Shown: in pieces, positions 35,420-43,398 of the stretch
How positions within the stretch are numbered: position 1 is the stretch's first letter
Layout of the letters: the number at the start of each line of letters is the position of its first letter
Origin: Litoribacter populi
Lineage (GTDB): Bacteria; Bacteroidota; Bacteroidia; Cytophagales; Cyclobacteriaceae
Direction of reading: 5' to 3'
NCBI RefSeq assembly: GCF_007483685.1
Contig: NZ_VMKN01000001.1
Coordinates: 1,786,393-1,850,392, forward strand
Length of the DNA: 64,000 nucleotides
Notes under the pieces: model-generated
What the model saw: only the letters and a program-made list of their open reading frames with translations
Databases searched by the model: none
What the model was told of the DNA's origin: nothing
Translations under genes and position numbers: made by a program

Positions 35420-36715
35420 TTACTGAAAGGCGTAAACGAATTGGCCAAAGCGCTCGTGGATAGCTTTCTCCAATTCCTCGCGATGTTCAGGAGCCGCAAT
35501 TTTCATAAGTTCATAGGCTCTTTGGCGAAGATTTTTTCCATATAGATATGCTACGCCATATTCAGTCACTACATAATGCATGTGGGCTCGTGTAGTCACC
35601 ACTCCGGCTCCTTGCTTTAAGAATGGGACAATTTTAGATTTACCCCCTTTGGTGGCAGCATTGAGAGCCATTACTGGCTTACCTCCCTCGGAAAGAGCGG
35701 CTCCACGCATAAAGTCCATTTGTCCACCCACACCGGAATAGTGATAGCTCCCTATGGAATCAGCGCAAACTTGCCCGGTAAGGTCAATTTCCAAACAACT
35801 GTTGATGGATACCACCTTTGGATTTTTGCGGATCACCGCTGTGTCATTTACATAGGCCGCCTCATGGAAAGTAAACTCAGGGTTGACATGAACCCGGTTG
35901 TAAAGCTTTTCTGTCCCGATGGCAAATGAGGTAACGATCTTGCCAGGGTGTTTTTTCTTAAATTTATTAGTGATAGCTCCTGTGTCCAAAAGATCAACCA
36001 CTCCGTCAGAGAACATCTCCGTATGGATGCCAAGGTCTTTATGGGTGGTAAGCGCCTTCAATACCGCATCTGGAATGGCTCCGATTCCCATTTGAAGGGT
36101 GGATCCATCTTCTATCAAATCAGCAATATATCTTCCTATTGTAAGTTCTCTTTCACCTAACTTTAAACCATAATTCACCTCCGGCAAAGCTTCATCCACC
36201 TCAACAGCAGCGTGAAATTTACTGAAGTGAATCAACCCATCCCCATGGGTTCTTGGCATTCTTTTGTTTACTTGAGCAATAATTATTTTGGCCTTTTCAA
36301 TTGCGGGTTTTGCAATATCCACTGAGACTCCCATGGAACAATATCCGTGAGAATCTGGTGGAGACACATGGAGTATTGCCACATCAATTGGAAGTATATC
36401 TCTCCGGAATAACAACCCAATCTCACTCAAAAAGATAGGCACATATCCACCTTGCTCACAGTTTACTGCCTGACGTACATTTTCTGAAACGAAAAGCGAG
36501 TTGATGAAGAAACTGCCTTTGCAATCGGGATGGGCTAGGGGCATTTCACCCAAAGTGGAAATGGATACCACTTCCACATTTTCAAGCTCCTCTTTACGAT
36601 CCGCCAACGCTTTTAACATCACTGTAGGTGTGGCTGCACTTCCATGGACGAAAATTCTTTGTTGACTTTTAACAATCTTAACAGCTTCTTCGGCTGAGGT
36701 ATAAGAATAAGACAT
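35420..36715 (-). CDS. Acetyl-CoA hydrolase/transferase family protein
   Basis: A 431-residue class I-like CoA-transferase that moves CoA between carboxylates (4-hydroxybutyrate or acetate/acyl-CoA). Seen: N-terminal VHGSAATP, the core LQMGIGAIPDAV, the catalytic Glu in HTEMFSDGVVDL, the GVGGQMDFMRGA block that binds CoA, and a C-terminal VTEYGVAYL. The length is typical. The exact acyl specificity is not readable. It follows the M50-CBS gene by 28 bp on the same strand, so they may share a transcript. Confidence 0.92.
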   Translation of the reverse strand: MSYSYTSAEEAVKIVKSQQRIFVHGSAATPTVMLKALADRKEELENVEVVSISTLGEMPLAHPDCKGSFFINSLFVSENVRQAVNCEQGGYVPIFLSEIGLLFRRDILPIDVAILHVSPPDSHGYCSMGVSVDIAKPAIEKAKIIIAQVNKRMPRTHGDGLIHFSKFHAAVEVDEALPEVNYGLKLGERELTIGRYIADLIEDGSTLQMGIGAIPDAVLKALTTHKDLGIHTEMFSDGVVDLLDTGAITNKFKKKHPGKIVTSFAIGTEKLYNRVHVNPEFTFHEAAYVNDTAVIRKNPKVVSINSCLEIDLTGQVCADSIGSYHYSGVGGQMDFMRGAALSEGGKPVMALNAATKGGKSKIVPFLKQGAGVVTTRAHMHYVVTEYGVAYLYGKNLRQRAYELMKIAAPEHREELEKAIHERFGQFVYAFQ

Positions 36716-36743
36716 AGGTTATAGTTGATTTAATAAATGAGTG

Positions 36744-37850
36744 TTAAATAGTAGCGTTTTCCGCCTGTTGTTTATTGATCAATGCTGATTTTACCATGAT
36801 AAATTCAGAGATGTTTTCTTGGTCGAGCATTCCCAGAAAATGGTTGTTTTCATAAACTAGGGCCACTTTTTGGTTTTGGGCTGCCATTTTTTTCATTGCG
36901 TCCTCCAGTGGCATATAGATTTCCAGAGTCAATGGAGAAAGGTTGGCCACCTTTTCTACTAGGATCTGGTCATTGCCCTCATTGAGCCCTTTGATCATTT
37001 CCTCTCTGCTCAAGGTACCCACCGGCTCATCATCACGGACAACCACAAAATGGGTCGCTTGCCCATCTAGCAGTTTTTCTATGGCTCTGCTAAGTGGGGA
37101 GTCAAAACTGATCACAGGAAAGCGGCTCATCAATACATTCCCCACAGTAAATCCATGAAGCAAGGACTGGTTTTTGGTTTGGGTTACTTCGGCTGAAGCC
37201 CCTAGGAATATGAATATCCCAATTAGAACCAAAATAGGGTTGTAGAATAATCCAAGAAATACAAAGCCAATGGCCAGGACTTGGCCTATGCCTCCTGCGA
37301 TTTCGGTAGCTCTTACTCTCGGTATTTTGATCGAAAGTAGTGCTCTCAGCACCCTTCCGCCATCCATTGGGAAGGCAGGGACCATATTGAACAGAGCTAG
37401 GAACAAGTTTGCGGTAGCTAGGTACAGCCAAATGGTTTGCCCGTTGAGGCGCATTTCCTCCATTTGGGTCAAGTCAAAGCCTACGACACTAATCGCTACT
37501 GAAAGAATGAGGAAAATAACCACGTTGACCAACGGGCCAGCCAATGCTACCCAAAGTTCCTGTTTTGGGTCTTCAGGCAATTTCTCCAATCTTGCCAACC
37601 CACCAATCGGAAAAAGAATTATATCCCTAGTTTGAATTCCGTATTTTTTAGCCGTCAATGCATGGCCAAACTCATGTAATAGAACACAGAAAAATATCGC
37701 CAGAATGAATATGAGAGTCCAGGTGGTGTCGGCCATAGACAAGCCAGAGCGCATACTCGAGATCAGGATCCAGATTAAAAGCAAACTGAAAGTCCAATGA
37801 ATGAAGACTTTGATGCCGCTATATTTGCCAAGATATAAAGAAAATTTCAT
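36744..37850 (-). CDS. Site-2-type intramembrane protease (M50) with tandem CBS domains
   Basis: A 368-residue membrane zinc protease of the SpoIVFB/Rip3 subgroup, which cleaves transmembrane substrates such as anti-sigma factors. Six hydrophobic segments are visible; HEFGH (59-63) and NMVPAFPMDGGR (Asp163) give the metal ligands. Two CBS domains follow from about residue 235 (SRFPVISFDSPLSRAIEKLLDGQATHFVVV; LEIYMPLEDAMKKMAAQNQKVALV), which usually sense adenine nucleotides. No anti-sigma gene is adjacent, so the substrate is unknown. Confidence 0.93.
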   Translation of the reverse strand: MKFSLYLGKYSGIKVFIHWTFSLLLIWILISSMRSGLSMADTTWTLIFILAIFFCVLLHEFGHALTAKKYGIQTRDIILFPIGGLARLEKLPEDPKQELWVALAGPLVNVVIFLILSVAISVVGFDLTQMEEMRLNGQTIWLYLATANLFLALFNMVPAFPMDGGRVLRALLSIKIPRVRATEIAGGIGQVLAIGFVFLGLFYNPILVLIGIFIFLGASAEVTQTKNQSLLHGFTVGNVLMSRFPVISFDSPLSRAIEKLLDGQATHFVVVRDDEPVGTLSREEMIKGLNEGNDQILVEKVANLSPLTLEIYMPLEDAMKKMAAQNQKVALVYENNHFLGMLDQENISEFIMVKSALINKQQAENATI

Positions 37851-38253
37851 GCTCGGTATTTGGCTGTTAAGTCAATGGTTATGTGCCTACTACATTTGAG
37901 AAGCCAAAATGTTTGGCTAATTCCCAAGAGATCAATTTACAATATTTCCCTTGATTCCTCTGCAAAGAACGGTAACCTACCTGCCGAAAATAATGATCAT
38001 TGTCAGCTTTTTGGATGATTGTAATTAGTAGAATCAGATAAACCGTTAAAAATAAAGTCCTTTCAAAATTTCTTCCATGAGGAATTAGAATATTTAATGT
38101 ATGGTTTGATGATATTCAGGTTAGAAGTAACAAAACAATGTTCGGATTTCAGACGAATGGTGGTTTAAAGAAATACATATTATTTACTATATTCGCAATT
38201 CAAGAACTTAGAACAGTTCTGCTCGGTTAAATTAGAAGCAAAAACCCAAATAT
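37851..38253. other. 403-bp intergenic region before icmF
   Basis: No credible gene. It contains a compact hairpin (AGCCAAA 37902-37908 with TTTGGCT 37912-37918) near the minus-strand gene start. A TATATTCG element (38188-38195), one mismatch from the -7 consensus, is the best candidate for the icmF promoter. A stretch at 37966-37981 partly resembles a B12 box, but the rest of a cobalamin riboswitch is absent. Confidence 0.5.
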
Positions 38254-41200
38254 ATGTCAGTTAGTCAAACATTATACAAGCCAACCAACCATATTAGGAT
38301 AGTAACGGCCGCTTCCCTTTTTGATGGTCATGATGCCGCCATCAATATCATGAGGCGAATCATCCAGTCCACAGGCTGCGAAGTGATACACCTAGGCCAT
38401 AACCGGTCGGTGCAGGAGATTGTAGATTGTGCGATCCAAGAGGATGTACAGGCCATTGCAATTACTTCTTACCAGGGTGGTCACGTAGAATTTTTCAAAT
38501 ATATGCACGACCTTTTAAAGGAAAATGGTGCAGACCATATCAAACTTTTTGGCGGGGGTGGAGGAACTATTCTTCCAGAAGAAATTAAGGAACTTCATGA
38601 TTATGGAATCACTAGGATCTATTCTCCCGATGATGGCCGCTCCATGGGATTACAGGGTATGATTAATGACCTGGTAAAACTTGCTGATTTTCCAGTGGGA
38701 AAAGATCTTGCTGAAGACCATAAAGTCACTAGATGTGACAAGCAGTCAATTGCTAAATTGATCTCAGCTGCGGAAAACTATCCAGATGAAACCAAAGCTA
38801 AGCTTGAAGAAGTCAGAAACGTCAGCAAACAGTCCAAAACTCCTGTACTTGGAATCACTGGTACTGGTGGGGCAGGCAAGTCCTCTCTAGTGGATGAGTT
38901 GGTGAGAAGATTCTTAATTGACTTTGAAGACAAAAATATCGCCATCATATCTGTTGATCCTTCAAAGAGGAAAACTGGTGGAGCATTGCTTGGTGACAGG
39001 ATTCGCATGAACGCCATTCATCATCCAAGGGTGTACATGCGCTCCCTAGCCACTAGACAATCCAATCTTGCTCTTTCAAAATATGTGCAGGATGCGGTGG
39101 ATGTGGTAAAGGCAGCACAGTTTGACCTTATCATTCTGGAAACTTCTGGTATTGGTCAATCTGATACGGAAATTATTGAGCATTCCGACCTTTCTCTGTA
39201 TGTGATGACGCCAGAATATGGGGCAGCCACTCAGTTGGAAAAGATTGATATGCTGGATTTTGCTGACATCATTGCATTGAACAAATTTGACAAGCGTGGT
39301 GCACAAGATGCTCTTCGTGATGTCAAAAAACAATACAAGCGCAACCATAATCTTTGGGAAACCGCCGATGAAGATATTCCAGTATTTGGAACTATCGCTT
39401 CACAGTTCAATGACCCGGGAATGAACACCCTATACAAGGCGATCATTTCGAAGGTAAAAGAAAAGACTTCTGCCGACCTGACTTCAAGTTTTGAAATCAC
39501 TGGGGAGATGTCTGAAAAGATCTTTATTATACCACCAGCTAGGACGCGTTACCTTTCTGAAATAGCAGAAAATAATCGTCAATACGACAAATGGGCGGAG
39601 GAGCAAAAAGAAGTTGCCCAGAAACTGTACAGCATCAAAAAGTCCATTGAGGCCATACAAGGTGCCGGAGTGGAAGATCAAGACAGAATGGTGAAAGAAC
39701 TGGATGAAGTTTACGCCAAACTTGAACTTGAGCTTGATCCTAAAAACAAAAAATGGCTGGAGGAATGGGAGACTACCGTTGGAAAATACGGAGAAGACTA
39801 CTATACCTTTAAAGTGAGAGATAAGGAGATCAAGGTGAAAACCTATAGCAGCTCTCTTTCCAATACTAGAATCCCGAAAGTAGCCTTACCTAAATATGAA
39901 GCTTGGGGTGACTTACTCAAGTGGGGCTTGAAAGAAAATGTGCCAGGAGAATTTCCTTACACAGCCGGCGTATTCCCTTTCAAGAGAGAAGGGGAAGATC
40001 CAGCCCGTATGTTTGCAGGTGAAGGTGGTCCAGAAAGGACCAATAAGCGTTTTCACTACGTTTCTAGAGGATTACCTGCCAAAAGATTATCCACTGCTTT
40101 TGACTCAGTAACCCTTTATGGAGAGGATCCGGGTGATAGACCGGATATATATGGGAAAATAGGCAATTCAGGTGTGAATATCTGCTGTTTGGATGATGCC
40201 AAGAAGCTTTATTCAGGCTTCAACCTAGCTGATCCGATGACCTCAGTATCTATGACCATCAATGGACCTGCGGCTACTATGACAGCTTTTTTTATGAATG
40301 CTGCTATTGATCAGCAATGCGAGATTTATATCAAGGAAAATGGTTTAGAAGAAGAGGTTACCCAGAAAATTGATAAAATTTACTCCGAAAAAGGAGTGGT
40401 AAAACCTGCATATAACGCTTCGATCCCAGAGGGCAATGACGGGCTTGGTTTAATGTTGTTGGGTGTAACAGGCGATCAGGTTTTGCCTGCAGATGTCTAC
40501 GAAAAAATCAAGGCTGATACCATTGCCAAAGTTAGAGGAACTGTACAGGCAGATATCTTGAAAGAAGATCAGGCTCAGAATACTTGTATTTTCAGTACTG
40601 AATTCTCCTTGAGATTGATGGGAGATGTCCAGGAATTTTTTATTGAAAACAACATCAGAAATTTCTATTCTGTATCAATCTCAGGTTATCATATTGCTGA
40701 AGCAGGCGCTAATCCGATTACCCAACTGGCGCTGACCCTTTCCAATGGATTTACTTACGTTGAATACTATGTTTCCAGGGGGATGGATATCAACAAGTTT
40801 GCGCCAAACCTTTCCTTCTTCTTCTCCAATGGTATTGATCCGGAATATGCTGTGATCGGTAGAGTGGCTAGAAGAATCTGGGCCAAGGCGATGAAATTGA
40901 AGTATGGAGCAAATGCCAGATCCCAGATGTTGAAGTATCATATTCAGACTTCAGGTAGATCACTTCATGCACAGGAGATTGATTTCAATGATATCAGAAC
41001 CACCTTGCAGGCGCTTTATGCCATATATGACAACTGTAATTCACTCCATACCAATGCCTATGATGAGGCTATCACCACGCCAACAGAGGCGTCAGTGAGA
41101 AGAGCTATGGCTATACAGTTAATCATTAACAAAGAATTGGGACTTTCTAAAAATGAAAACCCAATCCAAGGCGGGTTCATCATTGAGGAATTGACTGATT

Positions 41201-41634
41201 TAGTGGAGGAAGCCGTATATGTTGAGTTTGACCGCATCACCGAGCGTGGCGGTGTCTTGGGGGCTATGGAAACCATGTATCAGAGAGGGAAGATCCAAGA
41301 GGAAAGCCTTCATTACGAAATGCTCAAGCATACAGGGGAATTTCCTATTATCGGTGTGAATACATTCCTTTCTTCAGAAGGGTCACCTACAGTAACGCCA
41401 GGTGAAGTGATCAGAGCTACTCAAGAGGAAAAAGAAGCTCAAATATTTACTCTGCAAAACCTGCACAAAAAATATGAATCGCTTTCAGGTGAATTGTTGA
41501 AGGATCTGCAAAAGGCCGCTGTACAGAATGACAACCTGTTTGAGAAGCTTATGGAAGCAGCAAAGCATTGTTCTTTAGGTCAAATTACGCATGCTTTGTA
41601 CGAGGTGGGAGGGCAGTATCGCCGAAATATGTAA
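38254..41634 (+). CDS. icmF: Fused isobutyryl-CoA mutase IcmF (B12-binding, G-protein chaperone, mutase)
   Basis: A 1126-residue adenosylcobalamin enzyme interconverting isobutyryl-CoA and n-butyryl-CoA (related branched acyl-CoAs in some members). Domain order is the diagnostic IcmF fusion: N-terminal B12-binding domain with DGHDAA (His26 the lower axial ligand) and a Gly-rich loop ([11 protein letters not shown]), a MeaB-like GTPase chaperone with P-loop GTGGAGKS (203-210), a linker, and the C-terminal TIM-barrel mutase from about residue 560. In the mutase, [25 protein letters not shown] replaces the Tyr-containing motif of methylmalonyl-CoA mutase, supporting isobutyryl specificity. It is monocistronic, ending at a terminator. 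Confidence 0.95.
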   Translation: MSVSQTLYKPTNHIRIVTAASLFDGHDAAINIMRRIIQSTGCEVIHLGHNRSVQEIVDCAIQEDVQAIAITSYQGGHVEFFKYMHDLLKENGADHIKLFGGGGGTILPEEIKELHDYGITRIYSPDDGRSMGLQGMINDLVKLADFPVGKDLAEDHKVTRCDKQSIAKLISAAENYPDETKAKLEEVRNVSKQSKTPVLGITGTGGAGKSSLVDELVRRFLIDFEDKNIAIISVDPSKRKTGGALLGDRIRMNAIHHPRVYMRSLATRQSNLALSKYVQDAVDVVKAAQFDLIILETSGIGQSDTEIIEHSDLSLYVMTPEYGAATQLEKIDMLDFADIIALNKFDKRGAQDALRDVKKQYKRNHNLWETADEDIPVFGTIASQFNDPGMNTLYKAIISKVKEKTSADLTSSFEITGEMSEKIFIIPPARTRYLSEIAENNRQYDKWAEEQKEVAQKLYSIKKSIEAIQGAGVEDQDRMVKELDEVYAKLELELDPKNKKWLEEWETTVGKYGEDYYTFKVRDKEIKVKTYSSSLSNTRIPKVALPKYEAWGDLLKWGLKENVPGEFPYTAGVFPFKREGEDPARMFAGEGGPERTNKRFHYVSRGLPAKRLSTAFDSVTLYGEDPGDRPDIYGKIGNSGVNICCLDDAKKLYSGFNLADPMTSVSMTINGPAATMTAFFMNAAIDQQCEIYIKENGLEEEVTQKIDKIYSEKGVVKPAYNASIPEGNDGLGLMLLGVTGDQVLPADVYEKIKADTIAKVRGTVQADILKEDQAQNTCIFSTEFSLRLMGDVQEFFIENNIRNFYSVSISGYHIAEAGANPITQLALTLSNGFTYVEYYVSRGMDINKFAPNLSFFFSNGIDPEYAVIGRVARRIWAKAMKLKYGANARSQMLKYHIQTSGRSLHAQEIDFNDIRTTLQALYAIYDNCNSLHTNAYDEAITTPTEASVRRAMAIQLIINKELGLSKNENPIQGGFIIEELTDLVEEAVYVEFDRITERGGVLGAMETMYQRGKIQEESLHYEMLKHTGEFPIIGVNTFLSSEGSPTVTPGEVIRATQEEKEAQIFTLQNLHKKYESLSGELLKDLQKAAVQNDNLFEKLMEAAKHCSLGQITHALYEVGGQYRRNM

Positions 41635-41663
41635 AATCTAATTAGTATATTGCTAAATGTTTA

Positions 41664-41703
41664 GAAATGGGTCATTTAATTATGGCCCATTTCTTCTGTT
41701 TTA
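41664..41703 (+). terminator. Terminator of icmF
   Basis: 12-bp stem with one G-U pair (GAAATGGGTCAT, 41664-41675; ATGGCCCATTTC, 41682-41693), 6-nt loop, T-rich tail. Confidence 0.78.
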
Positions 41704-41713
41704 AAAATCTATT

Positions 41714-42130
41714 ATGTCGAATAAAAGAACAGTAAAGGTCAACATGCTGGCTGATCATGAGTATGAGGCAGTTAATGCTTTTGGAAACAAAGTAAGCATT
41801 GATATGTATGACGGAGAGGAAAAGAACTATCAATCCCCAATGGAGTTGTTGCTTTCTGCTTTGGGAAGTTGTGCAGCGGTAGATGCTGTATCTATGATGA
41901 AAAAGAAGAGGAAAGATGTGGCAGACTTCACCATTGATGTGGAAGGAGAAAGAAATGACGGTATTCCTGCATTTTTCAAAACAGTTCATTTGCACTTTAC
42001 TTTGGTATCTTCAGATGCAAATGAAGAAGAGTTGGCCAAAGTGATCAAGCTTTCAGTAGAAAAATATTGCTCAGTGGCCTCCTCACTAAAATCCGAGATC
42101 ACTTTTAGCTCAGAAGTGAAGCGACCATGA
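41714..42130 (+). CDS. OsmC-family peroxiredoxin-like protein
   Basis: A 138-residue cytoplasmic protein of the OsmC/Ohr superfamily, which reduces organic hydroperoxides by two cysteines. The two conserved Cys are present (ALGSCAAVDAVSMM and VEKYCSVASSL), with the SPMELLLSALGSC block typical of the YhfA-like subgroup. It overlaps the next gene by 4 bp (ATGA). Confidence 0.9.
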   Translation: MSNKRTVKVNMLADHEYEAVNAFGNKVSIDMYDGEEKNYQSPMELLLSALGSCAAVDAVSMMKKKRKDVADFTIDVEGERNDGIPAFFKTVHLHFTLVSSDANEEELAKVIKLSVEKYCSVASSLKSEITFSSEVKRP

Positions 42131-42357
42131 GAATTGTCAGGGAATTGACGGTAGGTGATGTTAGGGTCAGTATCTTTTCTTGGAACAATAAGTACTTACT
42201 TAAGTTTGAGCAAGGTATGATCGAGCAAACCTTCAAAATTAGCGAAACGGATATTTTGGAAGAGGAAGATCTTAATAGGTTTATGGAAGGTGATTTCTTT
42301 ATCGCTGTTCAAAAAAGATTCGAGGAAATGCATCAATCACTTTATAATCAGTTATAA
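42127..42357 (+). CDS. 76-residue protein of unknown function coupled to OsmC
   Basis: A small acidic cytoplasmic protein: a beta-rich N-terminal half (MRIVRELTVGDVRVSIFSWNNKYLLKFEQ) followed by two helices (ISETDILEEEDLNRFMEGDFF; VQKRFEEMHQSLYNQ). No Cys, no signal peptide, no recognised family. The ATGA overlap with the OsmC stop means its translation depends on the upstream gene, so a role connected to that protein is a reasonable guess. Confidence 0.7.
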   Translation: MRIVRELTVGDVRVSIFSWNNKYLLKFEQGMIEQTFKISETDILEEEDLNRFMEGDFFIAVQKRFEEMHQSLYNQL

Positions 42358-42363
42358 AATAAT

Positions 42364-42371
42364 TAATTTTG
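42364..42371 (+). promoter_or_regulatory. Candidate -7 box of the Cache-lipoprotein/kinase operon
   Basis: TAATTTTG, an exact TAnnTTTG match 22 nt before the lipoprotein start. No TTG at the expected distance was found. Confidence 0.4.
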
Positions 42372-42393
42372 GCGCTGATTTGATAATTTTAAG

Positions 42394-43398
42394 ATGAAAT
42401 ATAGTTATTTATTGTTGATTTTAGGAGCAATGTTGTTCTTCCAATGTGAAAACAAGGTTAATAAAAGAGAGATTGATAATTTCGCACAAATCGACAGTGT
42501 TATCCAAGAAATCGAATCTGAGCTTACGCCTTTGGAAAATGAGATCGGTAGACTTGCTACTTATACTACATACTTGTACGAAAATCAAAACGAGTTTGTA
42601 GGAAAGGCGGACAAGGGTAAATTTGCTGTAAGCGACTCTGGGGTGTTTTATAATCCAAGTCCACAGGAGGAGGAGAGCGCCGTGTATATTTCCACTTTAA
42701 CGACAAATCGTCAGGAAGCTATAAGGCAGGCATACTTTACCGAAGATCAGGATTCACTTTTCTCTAGATTAGTAAATGAAAACCCCATAGTTTCCCAAGT
42801 GTTCTTCAATACTAAAAACCAATTTTCACGTGTTTATCCAAACTACAGCGTGTTAACTATGGTGGAACCTGACCTTGATCTTACGACGTTTAATTTTTAT
42901 TATATGGGCGATGAGGTTCGTAATCCGCAGAAAGGCCCTAAGTGGTTGGAAGAGGTATACATTGATCCAGTTGGAAGAGGTTGGGTGTTGTCCTTAATCC
43001 ATCCTGTATATCACAAAAATAAGCTTCAAGGAGTGTTGGGATTTGATATCACAGTAAATAATTTAGTAGGTAATTTTCTAGATAAATCAGCGAAAAATTT
43101 TGTTATTGTAGATTCAGGAGGTACTATAATCGCAGGTAAAGCCAATGCAATTGAATCTTTGGATATGCCTCCATTGAAAAATCATACATACATCCAGACA
43201 ATCAACTCTGATAATTTTCCGGTAGAGGATTTTAACTTGTTTAAATCAAAAAACAAAGAGGTCAGGAGAATGGTATCCCGGTTTTTGCTCGAAAAAGACA
43301 ACAGTTTTGAATTGAGTCTTGACGGAAAAACCAATCAAGTCTATTGTAAAAGACTCAATATTTTAAACTGGTACATTATTGATATCAATAATTTGTGA
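42394..43398 (+). CDS. Lipoprotein with a Cache-type sensor domain
   Basis: A 334-residue lipoprotein (signal MKYSYLLLILGAMLFFQC). The mature part has the double-Cache outline: a long N-terminal helix (IDSVIQEIESELTPLENEIGRLATYTTYLYEN), a beta sheet region with FFNTKNQFSRVYPNYS, the block YIDPVGRGWVLSLIHPVYHKNKLQGVLGFDITV that closely matches ligand-binding Cache domains, and a second smaller sheet (NFVIVDSGGTIIAG). It overlaps the hybrid kinase gene by 4 bp (GTGA), so sensor and kinase are made in coupled amounts. It probably binds a small ligand and signals to the kinase. Confidence 0.8.
   Translation: MKYSYLLLILGAMLFFQCENKVNKREIDNFAQIDSVIQEIESELTPLENEIGRLATYTTYLYENQNEFVGKADKGKFAVSDSGVFYNPSPQEEESAVYISTLTTNRQEAIRQAYFTEDQDSLFSRLVNENPIVSQVFFNTKNQFSRVYPNYSVLTMVEPDLDLTTFNFYYMGDEVRNPQKGPKWLEEVYIDPVGRGWVLSLIHPVYHKNKLQGVLGFDITVNNLVGNFLDKSAKNFVIVDSGGTIIAGKANAIESLDMPPLKNHTYIQTINSDNFPVEDFNLFKSKNKEVRRMVSRFLLEKDNSFELSLDGKTNQVYCKRLNILNWYIIDINNL

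Noticed and set aside
37851-38253. Cobalamin riboswitch in front of icmF
   Set aside because: Only a partial B12-box likeness (37966-37981, about 12 of 16 positions); no other conserved riboswitch segments were found, and the spacing to the gene is long.
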